The notes beneath the pieces were generated by a model. It had not been told where the DNA came from. It searched no databases and saw only the letters and a list, made by a program, of their open reading frames with translations. A program made the translations under genes and the position numbers. This document shows, in pieces, positions 23,635-33,017 of a DNA stretch of 64,000 nucleotides (position 1 is its first letter; the number at the start of each line of letters is the position of its first letter). This DNA is from Pseudomonadota bacterium. GTDB lineage: Bacteria; Pseudomonadota; Alphaproteobacteria; Rhizobiales; Rhizobiaceae. The DNA is taken from the NCBI GenBank assembly GCA_023390055.1, contig JAEWDP010000101.1:1-64000 (forward strand), in the 5' to 3' direction.

Positions 23635-24011
23635 CAGAAGGACACCCCGTCAGGGTCGACAACGTCCTGTCGATCCAGATCTTCTTCCGTCTGAGCCTTC
23701 TGCCTTTTCAGCCTTGCCGCGAAGGAGCGGCCCCGCCGCGGTCCGCGCTCCGCTATCAGCGCCAACCCCAGATCGTCCTTGCGGATATCGATCAGGTCAG
23801 CGAGCCGCTCCAGAAGGCCCAGCACAACAAGAATGTCGGCTAGCGTTCCAATGGCGACACCGGGATCACCCCGTTCAAGGCGGGCGATGGAACTCGGCGA
23901 GGTTCCTGCGCGCACGGCGAGATCCGCCACGGCGATACCACGCCGCAGACGCGCATTGCGGATATCCTGGCCCAGCCGTTCCAGCGCCGGCTTCGCCTTG
24001 GGGGAGCTCAT
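23634..24011 (-). CDS. XRE-family HipB-like antitoxin, orphaned
   Basis: The 125-residue protein has an XRE helix-turn-helix (about residues 14-70: LGQDIRNARLRRGIAVADLA, then AGTSPSSIARLERGDPGVAI). It ends with a basic tail finishing DPDGVSF. This is the usual partner of HipA-like kinases. I start at ATG 24011 (MSSPKAKPALERLG); an upstream TTG at 24044 is less likely. Its toxin gene is truncated, so the antitoxin now stands alone and might act only as a repressor. Confidence 0.7.
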   Translation of the reverse strand: MSSPKAKPALERLGQDIRNARLRRGIAVADLAVRAGTSPSSIARLERGDPGVAIGTLADILVVLGLLERLADLIDIRKDDLGLALIAERGPRRGRSFAARLKRQKAQTEEDLDRQDVVDPDGVSF

Positions 24012-24044
24012 CTCAATAATCCATATTTGACTTAAAACATCCAA

Positions 24045-24543
24045 TTAGTTGTCATATATGACGAACATCCGAGGTTAAGAAGTTCATTCCGTGCCCGCCC
24101 GGACCAAATCGCCTCGCTTTGGAAACCTGTGAGAGGCGAGCTTGAACTGAGGTGCCGATAGTCTCGATACCCTCAGCCATTGGCGGTCAGTGCCTCGCTA
24201 TAGCGCCGAATGGCGAGCGAGCCTGCTTCATTTAGCTCTGTATCGCCGCCATGCAACGATAGTGCGAGTTGATTTAAGACAGCGAATATTAGAAGCCGCC
24301 CCTTCAGGATCGACGAGTGTCCTCTTGATCGTGCGCCACCCCTGCGACGTGCCACCTTTTAAAACGAGATGCTCACCTCGCGGCGCTGCGTAGAGAACAC
24401 CCGGCATCCAGGCCATCCTCACTGAAAAAGGCAGAATGATCTCAAAACGAATCAACTTGACGTACAAAGATACGTTTGAGGCTCAATACATTGTCTAGCA
24501 AAACATAATATGATACGTATTCAGAACAAATCGACAAAATTGA
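24045..24543. other. Region without a supportable gene
   Basis: About 500 bp between the orphan antitoxin and the intact hipB. Two short minus-strand frames (24173-24355 and 24228-24467) could be pieces of one lost gene but match nothing I know. The A+T-rich stretch at about 24450-24545 should contain the hipBA promoter. Confidence 0.35.
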
Positions 24544-24810
24544 TCTCTAAAGGTATCACATGAGAGCCGAAACAGAGGTTCTGGGAATGATCGGCAACCA
24601 ATTTCGGCGCGCCCGGCTGGTGGCGGGTCTTACACAGGAACAGGTCGCCGATCTCGCCGGCATATCCCGACCCCGCTATCGCGACGTCGAAACCGGAGCC
24701 GCTGCGGCGCGCGCCACGACATTGATCAATGTTGCAAGGGCGCTTGGCCTGGAGATGATGCTGGTTCCTCAAGCAGTGGTCCCAGCCATCGAGGCGCTGC
24801 TCAGCCCGCA
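24544..24810. repeat. Direct repeat, right copy (hipB region)
   Basis: Right partner of the repeat at 21521-21783, covering the hipB promoter-proximal region and most of the gene. This copy is intact. Confidence 0.8.
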
Positions 24811-24865
24811 CGGAGAGGACGACCGGCCGGCTTTCAGCCCGCAAGTGGCGGGTTATGATGAATAA
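24560..24865 (+). CDS. hipB: HipB-type antitoxin
   Basis: The 101-residue protein has an XRE helix-turn-helix (about residues 10-60: IGNQFRRARLVAGLTQEQVA, then DLAGISRPRYRDVETGAAAA) and a C-terminal tail. HipB represses the operon and holds HipA inactive. The gene overlaps hipA by about 11 bp, so the pair is translationally coupled. A partial, decayed duplicate lies 3 kb to the left. Confidence 0.85.
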   Translation: MRAETEVLGMIGNQFRRARLVAGLTQEQVADLAGISRPRYRDVETGAAAARATTLINVARALGLEMMLVPQAVVPAIEALLSPHGEDDRPAFSPQVAGYDE

Positions 24866-26099
24866 AGCCCGCTCCGCCGAAGTCATCCAGTCATTCGATG
24901 TCCTCCTCAATGAGGTGAAGGTCGGCACGATCGTCAGGACACCGGGCGACTTCAACGCCTTCAGCTTCGATCCTGCCTACCGCGCGAGCGGAGGACATCC
25001 CGTGTTGAGCTTGTCCTTCCGCGCAGCGACGGGAGGATTGCGCAAGGATCCGCGCCCAGTGGCAGGCACATTGCCGGCCTTCTTCGCCAACCTCCTGCCC
25101 GAGGACAAACTGCGCGAGGCGATGGAAAAGCATCACGCCCAGACCGTCCGGCCCGGCAATGATTTCGATCTGCTGGCCGCGCTGGGCGCCGACCTGCCAG
25201 GCGCTGTGCGGGTTGTCCCGAGTAACGGAGATATCGGCGCTAAAACGGATGCACTGGAGGGCAAGCCGAAAGCGCGCTTTTCGCTCGCCGGCGTGCAAAT
25301 GAAGCTTTCGGTGATGAAGAACACCGGCAAGGGCGGCGGATTGACAGTGCCGCTCGGGGACAGCGATGGTCAGTACATCGCCAAGTTTCCTTCGACCGCC
25401 TTTCCGGGCGTGTCGGAGAACGAGTTCGCCAACCTCGCGCTGGCCACAGCGATCGGCATGGAAGTGCCCGAACGCGAGCTGGTCGGCAAAGACCAGTTCG
25501 AGGGTATTCCCGAAGAGTTCGAGACTCTGGCCGAGGGGCTGGTCCTTCTTATCCGGCGGTTCGATCGCGCCGCCGATGCGCGACGAATTCATATCGAGGA
25601 TTTCGCTCAGGTCTTCGGCATCTATCCGGCACGAAAATACGAAGGCGCGGCCTATCATGATATTGCCGCGGCACTGAATGTGGCAATTTCACCGACAGCG
25701 GCGCTGGAGTTCGTCCGCCGCCTGACCCTATCGGTGGTCATGGGCAATGGCGACATGCACCTGAAGAACTGGTCGCTGATCTATCATGGTGACGGCAATT
25801 CGCCCGCCTTGGCGCCGATCTACGATGTGCTTTCCACAGTACCCTATATCCCGGCTGACAGTTTGGCTTTGTCGCTCGGCGGCGAACGCGCATTCAAGGC
25901 ACTGACGCTGCCACGGTGGAAGGCTTTCGCCAATCGGGCGCGACTTCCAGAACCAGCCGTCCTGAAAACTGTCAGCGAAACAGTAAGGCGTATCGATGCG
26001 CATTGGTGGAAATTGCCAGAACGCAATGCCATCCCATCGATCGTTCTGGAGCGGATCGACGCCCATGTGAGGACCATGATGCCTGTCCTCTTGGACTGA
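24855..26099 (+). CDS. hipA: HipA-type serine/threonine kinase toxin
   Basis: The 414-residue protein has the full HipA layout. It has an N-subdomain (DVLLNEVKVGTIVRTPGDFN), LPAFFANLLPEDKLREAM, the SLAGVQMKLSV loop (about residue 140), and the catalytic GNGDMHLKNWSL near residue 297, with the catalytic Asp and the metal-binding Asn. The DFG-like IYDVLST follows near 320. HipA kinases phosphorylate aminoacyl-tRNA synthetases (GltX in E. coli) to slow translation and promote persistence. All key residues are present, so this module looks functional. An ATG at 24858 is an equal start candidate. Confidence 0.88.
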   Translation: MMNKARSAEVIQSFDVLLNEVKVGTIVRTPGDFNAFSFDPAYRASGGHPVLSLSFRAATGGLRKDPRPVAGTLPAFFANLLPEDKLREAMEKHHAQTVRPGNDFDLLAALGADLPGAVRVVPSNGDIGAKTDALEGKPKARFSLAGVQMKLSVMKNTGKGGGLTVPLGDSDGQYIAKFPSTAFPGVSENEFANLALATAIGMEVPERELVGKDQFEGIPEEFETLAEGLVLLIRRFDRAADARRIHIEDFAQVFGIYPARKYEGAAYHDIAAALNVAISPTAALEFVRRLTLSVVMGNGDMHLKNWSLIYHGDGNSPALAPIYDVLSTVPYIPADSLALSLGGERAFKALTLPRWKAFANRARLPEPAVLKTVSETVRRIDAHWWKLPERNAIPSIVLERIDAHVRTMMPVLLD

Positions 26100-26549
26100 A
26101 CACTGTTGATTGCTCCCAGACTACCCGACACCGTAAAACATGAACACAGTTTGATGGATACTAACAACGCAACGACAGCACTTCCACAGACCATTCTGAC
26201 AATCGGCGCCCGTCCTTGTAGCGAAGGGTTTCAACTACGGTGCCGGTTTCGGTCTCTGCAACTTGCCGCCGCGTTAGCGCAAGTTGCCAGTCTTTTAGGG
26301 ACGCCATTGGCAGCAAGGCACTTTGTTGCTGCGAGATAGCTTCGCTGCCCACTCTCCCATGCCGGTTGTCCTCGCGCAACAAAGAGGGGCGAACCGCTCC
26401 CTGCATGAGCAGCCTATGGCCCGGCAAGTGGTCCCTGATTGCGCTCGCCAGCGTGTTGGCAAGTCCTCTTGCAGACAGTTTGGTCCAGAAGCTCGTCTTG
26501 TCTCTTCAGTGGTCTGGGACTTTCATCTTTTTTGTATTATGACGGCACA
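26100..26549. other. Region without a supportable gene
   Basis: About 450 bp after hipA, marking the right edge of the accessory region. A minus-strand frame ending VETLRYKDGRRLSEWSVEVL (26161-26427) looks partly coding but has no known relative. No tRNA, integrase or attachment-site duplication was recognised. Confidence 0.35.
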
Positions 26550-26909
26550 ATGACACGAAAACTGCTTCGCCTCGCGGCCTGGGCCGTCCTGATTGGCCTG
26601 ATCCTGGCAACCCTTTCCCCGATCTCGGCCCGTCCTCAAAGTGGCCTGCCCGTCAATCTCGAACGGACGATCGCCTTCGTCGTTGCCGGCGGACTTCTGG
26701 CAATGGCATATCCAGCACGGATCTGGCTGATCGGCTGCCTGTTGGTTGGTTTCATCTTCAGTCTCGAACTGATGCAGCATCTGACACCGGACCGTCACGG
26801 TCATACTGTTGATGCCATTTTCAAGGCCGTCGGAGCAATCGTCGGTATAGCTGCAGGCGCACTGATAGCGACCGTGCCAAAATTGCTTGCAGGCTCGCGA
26901 AAGGCCTGA
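26550..26909 (+). CDS. VanZ-like membrane protein
   Basis: The 119-residue protein from the ATG at 26550 (MTRKLLRLAAWAVLIGLILA) has about four hydrophobic segments, the pattern LSPISARPQ near residue 25 and LELMQHLTPDRHGHTVDAI near 75-95. The last resembles the ExxQxxxPxRxxxxxDxxxN signature of VanZ-like proteins. Short VanZ-like proteins of this type are common in rhizobia and their role is unclear. The frame extends upstream to 26439 but that part is not protein-like. Confidence 0.7.
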   Translation: MTRKLLRLAAWAVLIGLILATLSPISARPQSGLPVNLERTIAFVVAGGLLAMAYPARIWLIGCLLVGFIFSLELMQHLTPDRHGHTVDAIFKAVGAIVGIAAGALIATVPKLLAGSRKA

Positions 26910-27121
26910 CCCGAAGCCCCAATTGAGTACATTCCTCCCCGGGCAGAACAGAAACGTCCGCGATTGCGGTGACGGGACGGTCTCTGTGATCCTGGCGCGA
27001 TCTGCCCATCAAGCCTAAACTGGCATCTCAACAATCTGGAAGTGGACCGCGACAGGCCGGGCATCAAGACGTAACCAGACATTGTTTCCAACAGGCCGGG
27101 CATCAAGGTAAGTCTCCCAGT

Positions 27122-28750
27122 ATGGCGACCGAACAGGTTTACGACTTCATCATTATCGGGGCAGGTTCTGCGGGCTGCGTTATCGCCAATCGTCTGAGTG
27201 CCGATCCCGCCACAAGGGTGCTGCTTCTCGAAGCCGGCGGCAGCGATTTCAATTTCTGGATCCGCATGCCGATCGGCTATGGCAAGACATTCTATCACCC
27301 CAGGCTCAACTGGCGTTATCAGACAGAGCCGGATGCCGGATTGGCCGGACGATCAGCCTACTGGCCGCGCGGCCGTGTCATTGGAGGGTCGAGTTCCATC
27401 AATGCGATGGTCTATGTCCGGGGGCAACATGAGGATTTCGATGCCTGGGCAGCGCTTGGAAACCCTGGCTGGTCGGCAGCAGACGTTTTTCCCGTCTACA
27501 AGCGCATGGAAGACAATCTCGAAGGTGGAAATCACTGGCGGGGAACAGGCGGACCGTTGACAATCACCAGCATGAAAGGGTCGGTCCATCCACTTGCCGA
27601 CGACTACCTGAACGCAGCGGCAGCCGCCGGCATCGCCACCAATGCCGATTATAACGGCGAGACGCAGGAAGGCGCCAGCATCTATCAGGTCACCACACGC
27701 AAGGGCCTGCGCTGCTCGTCGGCTGATGCCTATCTGCATCCGGCACGAGGCCGTCACAATCTCGACATTTGCCCCCATGCCCATACTACGCGGGTGCTTT
27801 TTGATGGCAGACGGGCTGTCGGTGTCGAATTTGTGAGAGGCGGCAGCAAGATAATCGCAAGGGCCAACCGGGAAGTGATACTGTCTGCCGGTGCCGTCAA
27901 TTCGCCGCAGATCCTGATGCTGTCGGGGATTGGTGATGCCGCACACCTGTCATCACTTGGCATACCGACTGTCCAGCACGCACCCATGGTCGGCCAGAAC
28001 CTGCAGGATCATCTTGGCTTCGATTATGTCTACGAATGCACGCGCCCGACATTGAATGATGTCCTGCGACCATGGTGGGGTCGACTGGGTGCCGGTCTCC
28101 AGTATCTTCTGACGCGCAAGGGTCCACTGTCTCTCAGTGTCAATCAAGCCGGTGGCTTCACCCGTAGCTGTCCGGATCGTGATCGTCCTGACATCCAGCT
28201 CTATTTTTCTCCTCTCAGTTACACGCGTGCCGTTCCCGGCAAGCGGGCGCTCATGCGCACCGATCGCTTCTCCGGCTTCATGCTAGGAATTTCCAATTGT
28301 CATCCCAAAAGCCGCGGCGAGATTGTCCTTGGCACTACCGATCCTTTCGCACCACCTGTGATCCGCCCGAACTACCTTTCGAGTGAAGACGATCTCGATG
28401 TCCTCTTGCAGGGCGCCCGGATCCTGCGCCGGATCGCGGCACAGCCCCCCCTCGCCGGCCTCATCAAACGCGAAGTTCTGCCCGGGCCGTCTATTGAAAG
28501 CGACATGGAAATGATCGCCGACATTCGTGCCCGAAGCGGATCTGTCTTTCATGCCTGCGGAACCTGCACAATGGGCCGGGACCCGGAAAATTCCGTCGTC
28601 GATGCGCGCCTGAAGGTCCACGGGACAGAGGGCCTTCGCGTGGTCGACGCCTCTGTCTTTCCCCTGATCCCGTCCGGCAACATAAATGCACCATCAATCA
28701 TGGTCGGGGAGCGGGCTTGCGACTTCATTACGCAGGACTGGCAATCCTGA
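27122..28750 (+). CDS. GMC-family FAD oxidoreductase (choline dehydrogenase-like)
   Basis: The 542-residue enzyme is a glucose-methanol-choline oxidoreductase. FIIIGAGSAGCVIANRLS with VLLLEAGG forms the FAD-binding N-terminus, WPRGRVIGGSSSINAM is GMC signature 1, GAVNSPQILMLSGIG is signature 2, and HACGTCTMG plus VDASVFPLIPSGNINAPSIM are near the C-terminus. GMC enzymes oxidise alcohols to aldehydes. It is monocistronic and convergent with the MocR gene, and probably works with the catabolic operon on the other side of the regulator. The specific alcohol substrate cannot be deduced. Confidence 0.88.
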   Translation: MATEQVYDFIIIGAGSAGCVIANRLSADPATRVLLLEAGGSDFNFWIRMPIGYGKTFYHPRLNWRYQTEPDAGLAGRSAYWPRGRVIGGSSSINAMVYVRGQHEDFDAWAALGNPGWSAADVFPVYKRMEDNLEGGNHWRGTGGPLTITSMKGSVHPLADDYLNAAAAAGIATNADYNGETQEGASIYQVTTRKGLRCSSADAYLHPARGRHNLDICPHAHTTRVLFDGRRAVGVEFVRGGSKIIARANREVILSAGAVNSPQILMLSGIGDAAHLSSLGIPTVQHAPMVGQNLQDHLGFDYVYECTRPTLNDVLRPWWGRLGAGLQYLLTRKGPLSLSVNQAGGFTRSCPDRDRPDIQLYFSPLSYTRAVPGKRALMRTDRFSGFMLGISNCHPKSRGEIVLGTTDPFAPPVIRPNYLSSEDDLDVLLQGARILRRIAAQPPLAGLIKREVLPGPSIESDMEMIADIRARSGSVFHACGTCTMGRDPENSVVDARLKVHGTEGLRVVDASVFPLIPSGNINAPSIMVGERACDFITQDWQS

Positions 28751-28773
28751 TCGGACTTCAGCGAAGATGAGCG

Positions 28774-30270
28774 TCACTGTTCATCGCGCATCGTGCGCAG
28801 GAGATTGCCAAAATCCCTGATGGCTGCTTCGGTCACCCGTGCCGAAACTGCACTGAAGCCCAGGATGAGACCCTTCTGCCTTGCCGGTTCCAACGAAAAC
28901 CGGCTGAGTGGAGATACGATGATACCGCGTTCAAGAGCACGCGTTGCGACCGCACGTTCGTCCAGACCGCCATGGAGGCGCCCGACTGTCTGGAAGCCTG
29001 TCGTGGTCGGTTCGATGTCGAGCAGTCCGTCGAGATGTTGTGCCGCAGCACCGATGAGGGCCGCATGCCGCTCGGCATAGACACGGCGCATGCGGCGCAG
29101 ATGCGCATTGAAATGCCCCTCTTCCATGAACCGCGCCATGATCGATTGCAGGCTTGAGGGAGCTCCCTGCATCGTCGCCCCCGCAATCCGGCGGAAGATC
29201 TTGGCAAGGCCAGGTGGCGCCACGACATAGCCGAGCCTCAAGGCTGCAAACATGACCTTGGAGAAGGTCCCGACATAGATGACGCGGCCGGTGGTATCGA
29301 CACTTTTCAGGGTCGGAGCCGGATGGCCGGAATAATAGAATTCGCCGTCGTAGTCGTCCTCGATGATCCACGCGCCGCAGCGTCCGGCTGCGTTGAGGAG
29401 GTCCAGTCTGCGGCCAAGCGACATCGTCATTCCAAGCGGGTGCTGACGCGCCGGGGTGACGAACGCCATGCGAAATTCCGGGCATATCTTGAGACCCGCG
29501 GCAACATCTATGCCCTGGTCGTCAACCGGCACCGGCACAAGGCGTGCACCGCTTGACACGAGACTGTTTCTTGCACCGATCGGTCCGGGATTTTCAAACC
29601 AGACCTTGTCACCCGGGTTGAGCAGCATCTGGCCGATCCGGTTGAAGGCATCCTGCGCGCCATTGAAGATGAAGACATCGTCCGGGTCGCAGATCACACC
29701 GCGATTGGCCTTCAGGTGATAGGAGATCGCGCGACGCAGTTCGAAAAGCCCGACCGGATCCGGATAACCGAGAACAAGGTGGCGTGACTGGCGCCAGTAT
29801 TGCGCCGAAAGCCGTGCCCAAAGCCCCATCGGAAATTCGTCATTTGCCGATAATCCGGTCACGAACGGGCGTGGAACCTGTGGGTGAGACAGACGGGGAA
29901 AATACTGTTCGGAAGCGTCGATACTGAGGCTTGCAAGCCGTGGTGGCGTGGTATCGACGGCCTCCGCCACCGGCTGCACCTGGATCGGACGTTCCTGTTC
30001 GAGCGTCTCACTGACATAGGCCCCGGAGCCGACACGGGCGTAGATCAGTTCTTCCGCCATCAATTGCTCGTAGACGGTCACCGCAGTGGTGCGCGAAACG
30101 CCCTGATCCTTGGCAAAGGTACGGCTGGATGGCAGGCGTTCGCCCGGCGCCAGACGACCCGACAGGATGAAGTCGCGCAATCCGCTTGCCAACTGGGCAG
30201 TCACCGAGATCGTCTCGGTCCTGTCGACCGGGATCGGCGGGATCAATGCACCGCCGGCATATTTCACCAT
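28774..30270 (-). CDS. MocR-type regulator (GntR HTH plus aminotransferase domain)
   Basis: The 498-residue protein joins an N-terminal GntR winged helix (about residues 20-95: GLRDFILSGRLAPGERLPSS, then VSRTTAVTVYEQL) to a type I aminotransferase-like domain. The PLP-binding region is IYVGTFSKVMFAALRLGYV around residue 330, including the Schiff-base lysine, and WIIEDDYDGEFYYSG precedes it. MocR proteins sense PLP or its adducts and amino compounds. The gene is divergent from the enolase-superfamily operon starting at 30410 and probably regulates it from the shared 140-bp region. Confidence 0.88.
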   Translation of the reverse strand: MVKYAGGALIPPIPVDRTETISVTAQLASGLRDFILSGRLAPGERLPSSRTFAKDQGVSRTTAVTVYEQLMAEELIYARVGSGAYVSETLEQERPIQVQPVAEAVDTTPPRLASLSIDASEQYFPRLSHPQVPRPFVTGLSANDEFPMGLWARLSAQYWRQSRHLVLGYPDPVGLFELRRAISYHLKANRGVICDPDDVFIFNGAQDAFNRIGQMLLNPGDKVWFENPGPIGARNSLVSSGARLVPVPVDDQGIDVAAGLKICPEFRMAFVTPARQHPLGMTMSLGRRLDLLNAAGRCGAWIIEDDYDGEFYYSGHPAPTLKSVDTTGRVIYVGTFSKVMFAALRLGYVVAPPGLAKIFRRIAGATMQGAPSSLQSIMARFMEEGHFNAHLRRMRRVYAERHAALIGAAAQHLDGLLDIEPTTTGFQTVGRLHGGLDERAVATRALERGIIVSPLSRFSLEPARQKGLILGFSAVSARVTEAAIRDFGNLLRTMRDEQ

Positions 30271-30409
30271 TTCCAGCTGCCCTGAATAACATGCGCACCT
30301 TACTGGTATGACAACTAATCCAAAATGGACCTTAGTTAAAGGCCAGTTTCAGATCACTGTGACGGGACTGAAGCAGCGGACTTCTTCCGCAATGCGGGGT
30401 TCTTCGGCG
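30271..30409 (+). promoter_or_regulatory. Divergent control region of MocR and catabolic operon
   Basis: The 139 bp between the two start codons must contain both promoters. An imperfect inverted repeat, TGGACCTT/AAAGGCCA (30326-30345), and an ACTGG/CCAGT pair spanning it are candidate binding sites. No consensus is claimed. Confidence 0.35.
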
Positions 30410-31513
30410 ATGAAACTGAAGTCGATCGAGACATTTTCGACACGCCATGTCGGCTTCGTTCGCGTCACCGACGAGGACGGCACAAAGGGCTGGGGCCAGT
30501 TGTCGACCTATAATTCGGACATTTCCTCACAGGTCCTGCATCGCCAGGTCGCCCCCTGGACGCTCGGCGTCGAAATCATTGACCTGGACGATCACCTGGA
30601 TCTCTTGACCGAGCGTGAGCACAAGTTTCCCGGCTCATACCTTCGCCGGGCCATCGGTGGCCTCGATACGGCCATCTGGGATCTGCGTGGCAAACAGGCC
30701 GAAAAGCCGGTTGTCTCACTGCTTGGTGGCACGCCCGGACCATTGCGCGCCTATGCCTCATCGATGAAACGCGACATCACCGCGCAAGATGAGGTTGAGC
30801 GTTTCAAACAGTTGCGCCAGGATTTCGGTTTTGATGCCTTCAAGTTTCGCATCGGGGCAGAAGTCGGCCATGACAGGGATGAGTGGCCAGGCCGTACAGA
30901 AGAAATCATTCCGGCGGTCGCAAAAGCCTTCGACCCGGGCGTCGCACTCCTCGCAGATGCCAACTCGTGCTATTCGCCTGAGACGGCCATCAGGGTCGGG
31001 CACCTCATGGAAGACCACGGACTGGTCCATTTCGAAGAACCCTGCCCCTATTGGGAACTGGAGCAGACAAAGCGTGTCACCGACGCACTCGATATCGCCG
31101 TAACCGGCGGTGAGCAGGATTGCGACCTGACGATCTGGCGACGCATGATCGACATGCACGCCGTCGACATCGTTCAGCCGGATATCCTCTATCTTGGCGG
31201 GATCAACAGGACGCTGAGGGTTGCGCGCATGGCAAAAGCTGCGGGCATGCCGGTGACGCCTCATAGCGCCAATCTTTCGCTCGTCACGCTCTTTACCATG
31301 CACTTCCTGCGCGCCATTGATAACGCCGGAGACTATCTCGAACTTTCGATCGAAGGTGCCGATTACTACCCGTGGCAGTACGGACTGTTCCGCAATGACC
31401 CCTACCGGGTAAGCGACGGGAAGGTCACCGTTACGGATGCTCCAGGCTGGGGTATCGAGATTGATCCCGAATGGCTGGCCAAGGCCACCTATCAGATCAG
31501 CGAACTGGATTGA
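30410..31513 (+). CDS. Mandelate racemase/muconate lactonizing enzyme family protein
   Basis: The 367-residue protein is an enolase-superfamily enzyme. Metal ligands appear in LLADANS (D), VHFEEPCP (E) and VTGGEQD (E). A K-x-(K/R) type base lies in FKFRIG and a general-acid histidine in VTPHSANLS. These enzymes abstract a proton next to a carboxylate and then dehydrate, racemise or cyclise. I start at ATG 30410 (MKLKSIETF) because the longer frame (30308) has no family similarity. It is first in an operon with an aldehyde dehydrogenase, an amine oxidase and an ABC transporter, 1 bp before the next gene. The substrate is unknown; a sugar acid or hydroxylated amino acid is likely. Confidence 0.82.
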   Translation: MKLKSIETFSTRHVGFVRVTDEDGTKGWGQLSTYNSDISSQVLHRQVAPWTLGVEIIDLDDHLDLLTEREHKFPGSYLRRAIGGLDTAIWDLRGKQAEKPVVSLLGGTPGPLRAYASSMKRDITAQDEVERFKQLRQDFGFDAFKFRIGAEVGHDRDEWPGRTEEIIPAVAKAFDPGVALLADANSCYSPETAIRVGHLMEDHGLVHFEEPCPYWELEQTKRVTDALDIAVTGGEQDCDLTIWRRMIDMHAVDIVQPDILYLGGINRTLRVARMAKAAGMPVTPHSANLSLVTLFTMHFLRAIDNAGDYLELSIEGADYYPWQYGLFRNDPYRVSDGKVTVTDAPGWGIEIDPEWLAKATYQISELD

Positions 31514-31514
31514 C

Positions 31515-33011
31515 ATGACGAACAGAGCAGATAGCCTCGCGGCGGAATATCTCGACAATGGCAGCCTTGAGGGCCTGCCCGACGGCCATTTCATCGAGGG
31601 AGGCTTTACACCTTCCGTCAGTGGCAAAACGATGGAGAGCTTCGATCCGGGTCTTGCGCGCGCCTATCACAGCTTCGCAGCCGGCGATGAAGACGACGTC
31701 GACAAGGCGGCACGGTCCGCCTCCAGGGCTGGCCGCGAATGGGCAAGGGTTCGCCCATCGGTTCGCGGCGCGATCCTGGCAAAGGCTGCTGAACTTTTAC
31801 GCGAGGAAGCGCCGCGTTTCGCCGTGGTCGAGAGCCTCGACAGCGGCAAGCCGCTTCAGGAGGCGGAAGGCGACGTCGCCGGTGCCGTGCGCACGTTCGA
31901 ATACTATGCTGCGGCTGCCAACACGCTTCAGGGCGACAGCTTTCCGCTTGGACAGGACCATATCGGTTACTCGATCCTTGAGCCGGTTGGTGTCACCGCG
32001 CACATCATTCCGTGGAATTTTCCGTTGTCGACCGCAGCACGCGGTATCGCACCCGCACTGGCCGCAGGTTGTTCGGTTGTCGCCAAGCCGGCCGAGCAGA
32101 CACCCATGACGGCACTTCTGCTCGCAGAACTTCTTTATCGCGCAGGTCTTCCCGCCGGAACCTGCAATGTTGTCACCGGCACGGGTATCAAAGCCGGTGC
32201 ACCATTGGTTCGCCATCCCGCCATCCGTCACGTCACATTTACAGGCTCGGTCACAACCGGCATCAACGTCATGCAGGAGGCTGCACCCAATGTGACACGG
32301 GTTCTTCTGGAACTTGGCGGAAAGTCGCCGGTCATCGTGATGGCCGACGCCGATCTCGACCAGGCCGTCGATGGCATCCTCGGGGCCATATTCGAAAATG
32401 CCGGACAGATCTGCTCGGCCGGGTCACGTCTCGTCGTGGACCGGAAGATCCATGACGTCCTTCTCGAGCGGCTGGTCAAGCGCGCCCGCATGTTGAAGAT
32501 CGGACATGGCCTGAAGCGATCTCCGTTCGGCCCGCTCAATTCCGCCGAGCATCTTTCCCGTGTCAACGCCCATATAGATGGCGCACGCGAACGCGGTCTA
32601 TCGATCGTTACCGGCGGTCACGCCATCCGTGATCCCCTGACGGATCAGGGATGGTTCTTCGAGCCGACGATCATTGACGCAGCACCCGCGCACGACCCCG
32701 TCGTGCAGCAGGAGATTTTCGGTCCTGTCCTGGTGGTTCAGCCATTTGACGATGACGATGAGGCACTGTCACTTGCCAACTGTACCGACTACGGTCTGGT
32801 GGCAGGCATCTATACGCGCGACTTTGCAACCGCACATCGCCTTGCACGCGATATCGACGCAGGACAGATCTACATCAACGAGTATTTTGCCGGCGGCATC
32901 GAAGTTCCCTTCGGCGGCAACAAGATGTCCGGTTTCGGCAGGGAAAAGGGCCTTGCGGCTTTGGAAGCCTATTCACGGGTCAAGAGTGTCGCCGCCAGGA
33001 TCGGAAAGTAG
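31515..33011 (+). CDS. NAD(P)-dependent aldehyde dehydrogenase
   Basis: The 498-residue enzyme shows the family marks. IPWNFPLSTAARGIAPALAA is the coenzyme and substrate channel region (about residues 155-174), VTFTGSVTTG the nucleotide loop, LELGGKSPVIV holds the catalytic Glu near 260, and ENAGQICSAGSRL holds the catalytic Cys near 295. It resembles betaine-aldehyde and gamma-aminobutyraldehyde dehydrogenases. The start at 31515 follows the preceding stop by one base. It probably oxidises the aldehyde produced by the neighbouring amine oxidase or the GMC enzyme. Confidence 0.88.
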   Translation: MTNRADSLAAEYLDNGSLEGLPDGHFIEGGFTPSVSGKTMESFDPGLARAYHSFAAGDEDDVDKAARSASRAGREWARVRPSVRGAILAKAAELLREEAPRFAVVESLDSGKPLQEAEGDVAGAVRTFEYYAAAANTLQGDSFPLGQDHIGYSILEPVGVTAHIIPWNFPLSTAARGIAPALAAGCSVVAKPAEQTPMTALLLAELLYRAGLPAGTCNVVTGTGIKAGAPLVRHPAIRHVTFTGSVTTGINVMQEAAPNVTRVLLELGGKSPVIVMADADLDQAVDGILGAIFENAGQICSAGSRLVVDRKIHDVLLERLVKRARMLKIGHGLKRSPFGPLNSAEHLSRVNAHIDGARERGLSIVTGGHAIRDPLTDQGWFFEPTIIDAAPAHDPVVQQEIFGPVLVVQPFDDDDEALSLANCTDYGLVAGIYTRDFATAHRLARDIDAGQIYINEYFAGGIEVPFGGNKMSGFGREKGLAALEAYSRVKSVAARIGK

Positions 33012-33017
33012 AAAGAC

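Noticed and set aside
24173..24467. A gene on the minus strand between the orphan antitoxin and hipB
   Set aside because: Two overlapping short frames show some coding flavour but no family or start signal, so only the region is noted.
26100..26550. An attachment site or tRNA at the right edge of the accessory region
   Set aside because: No tRNA-like cloverleaf, integrase gene or repeat matching the left edge was found.
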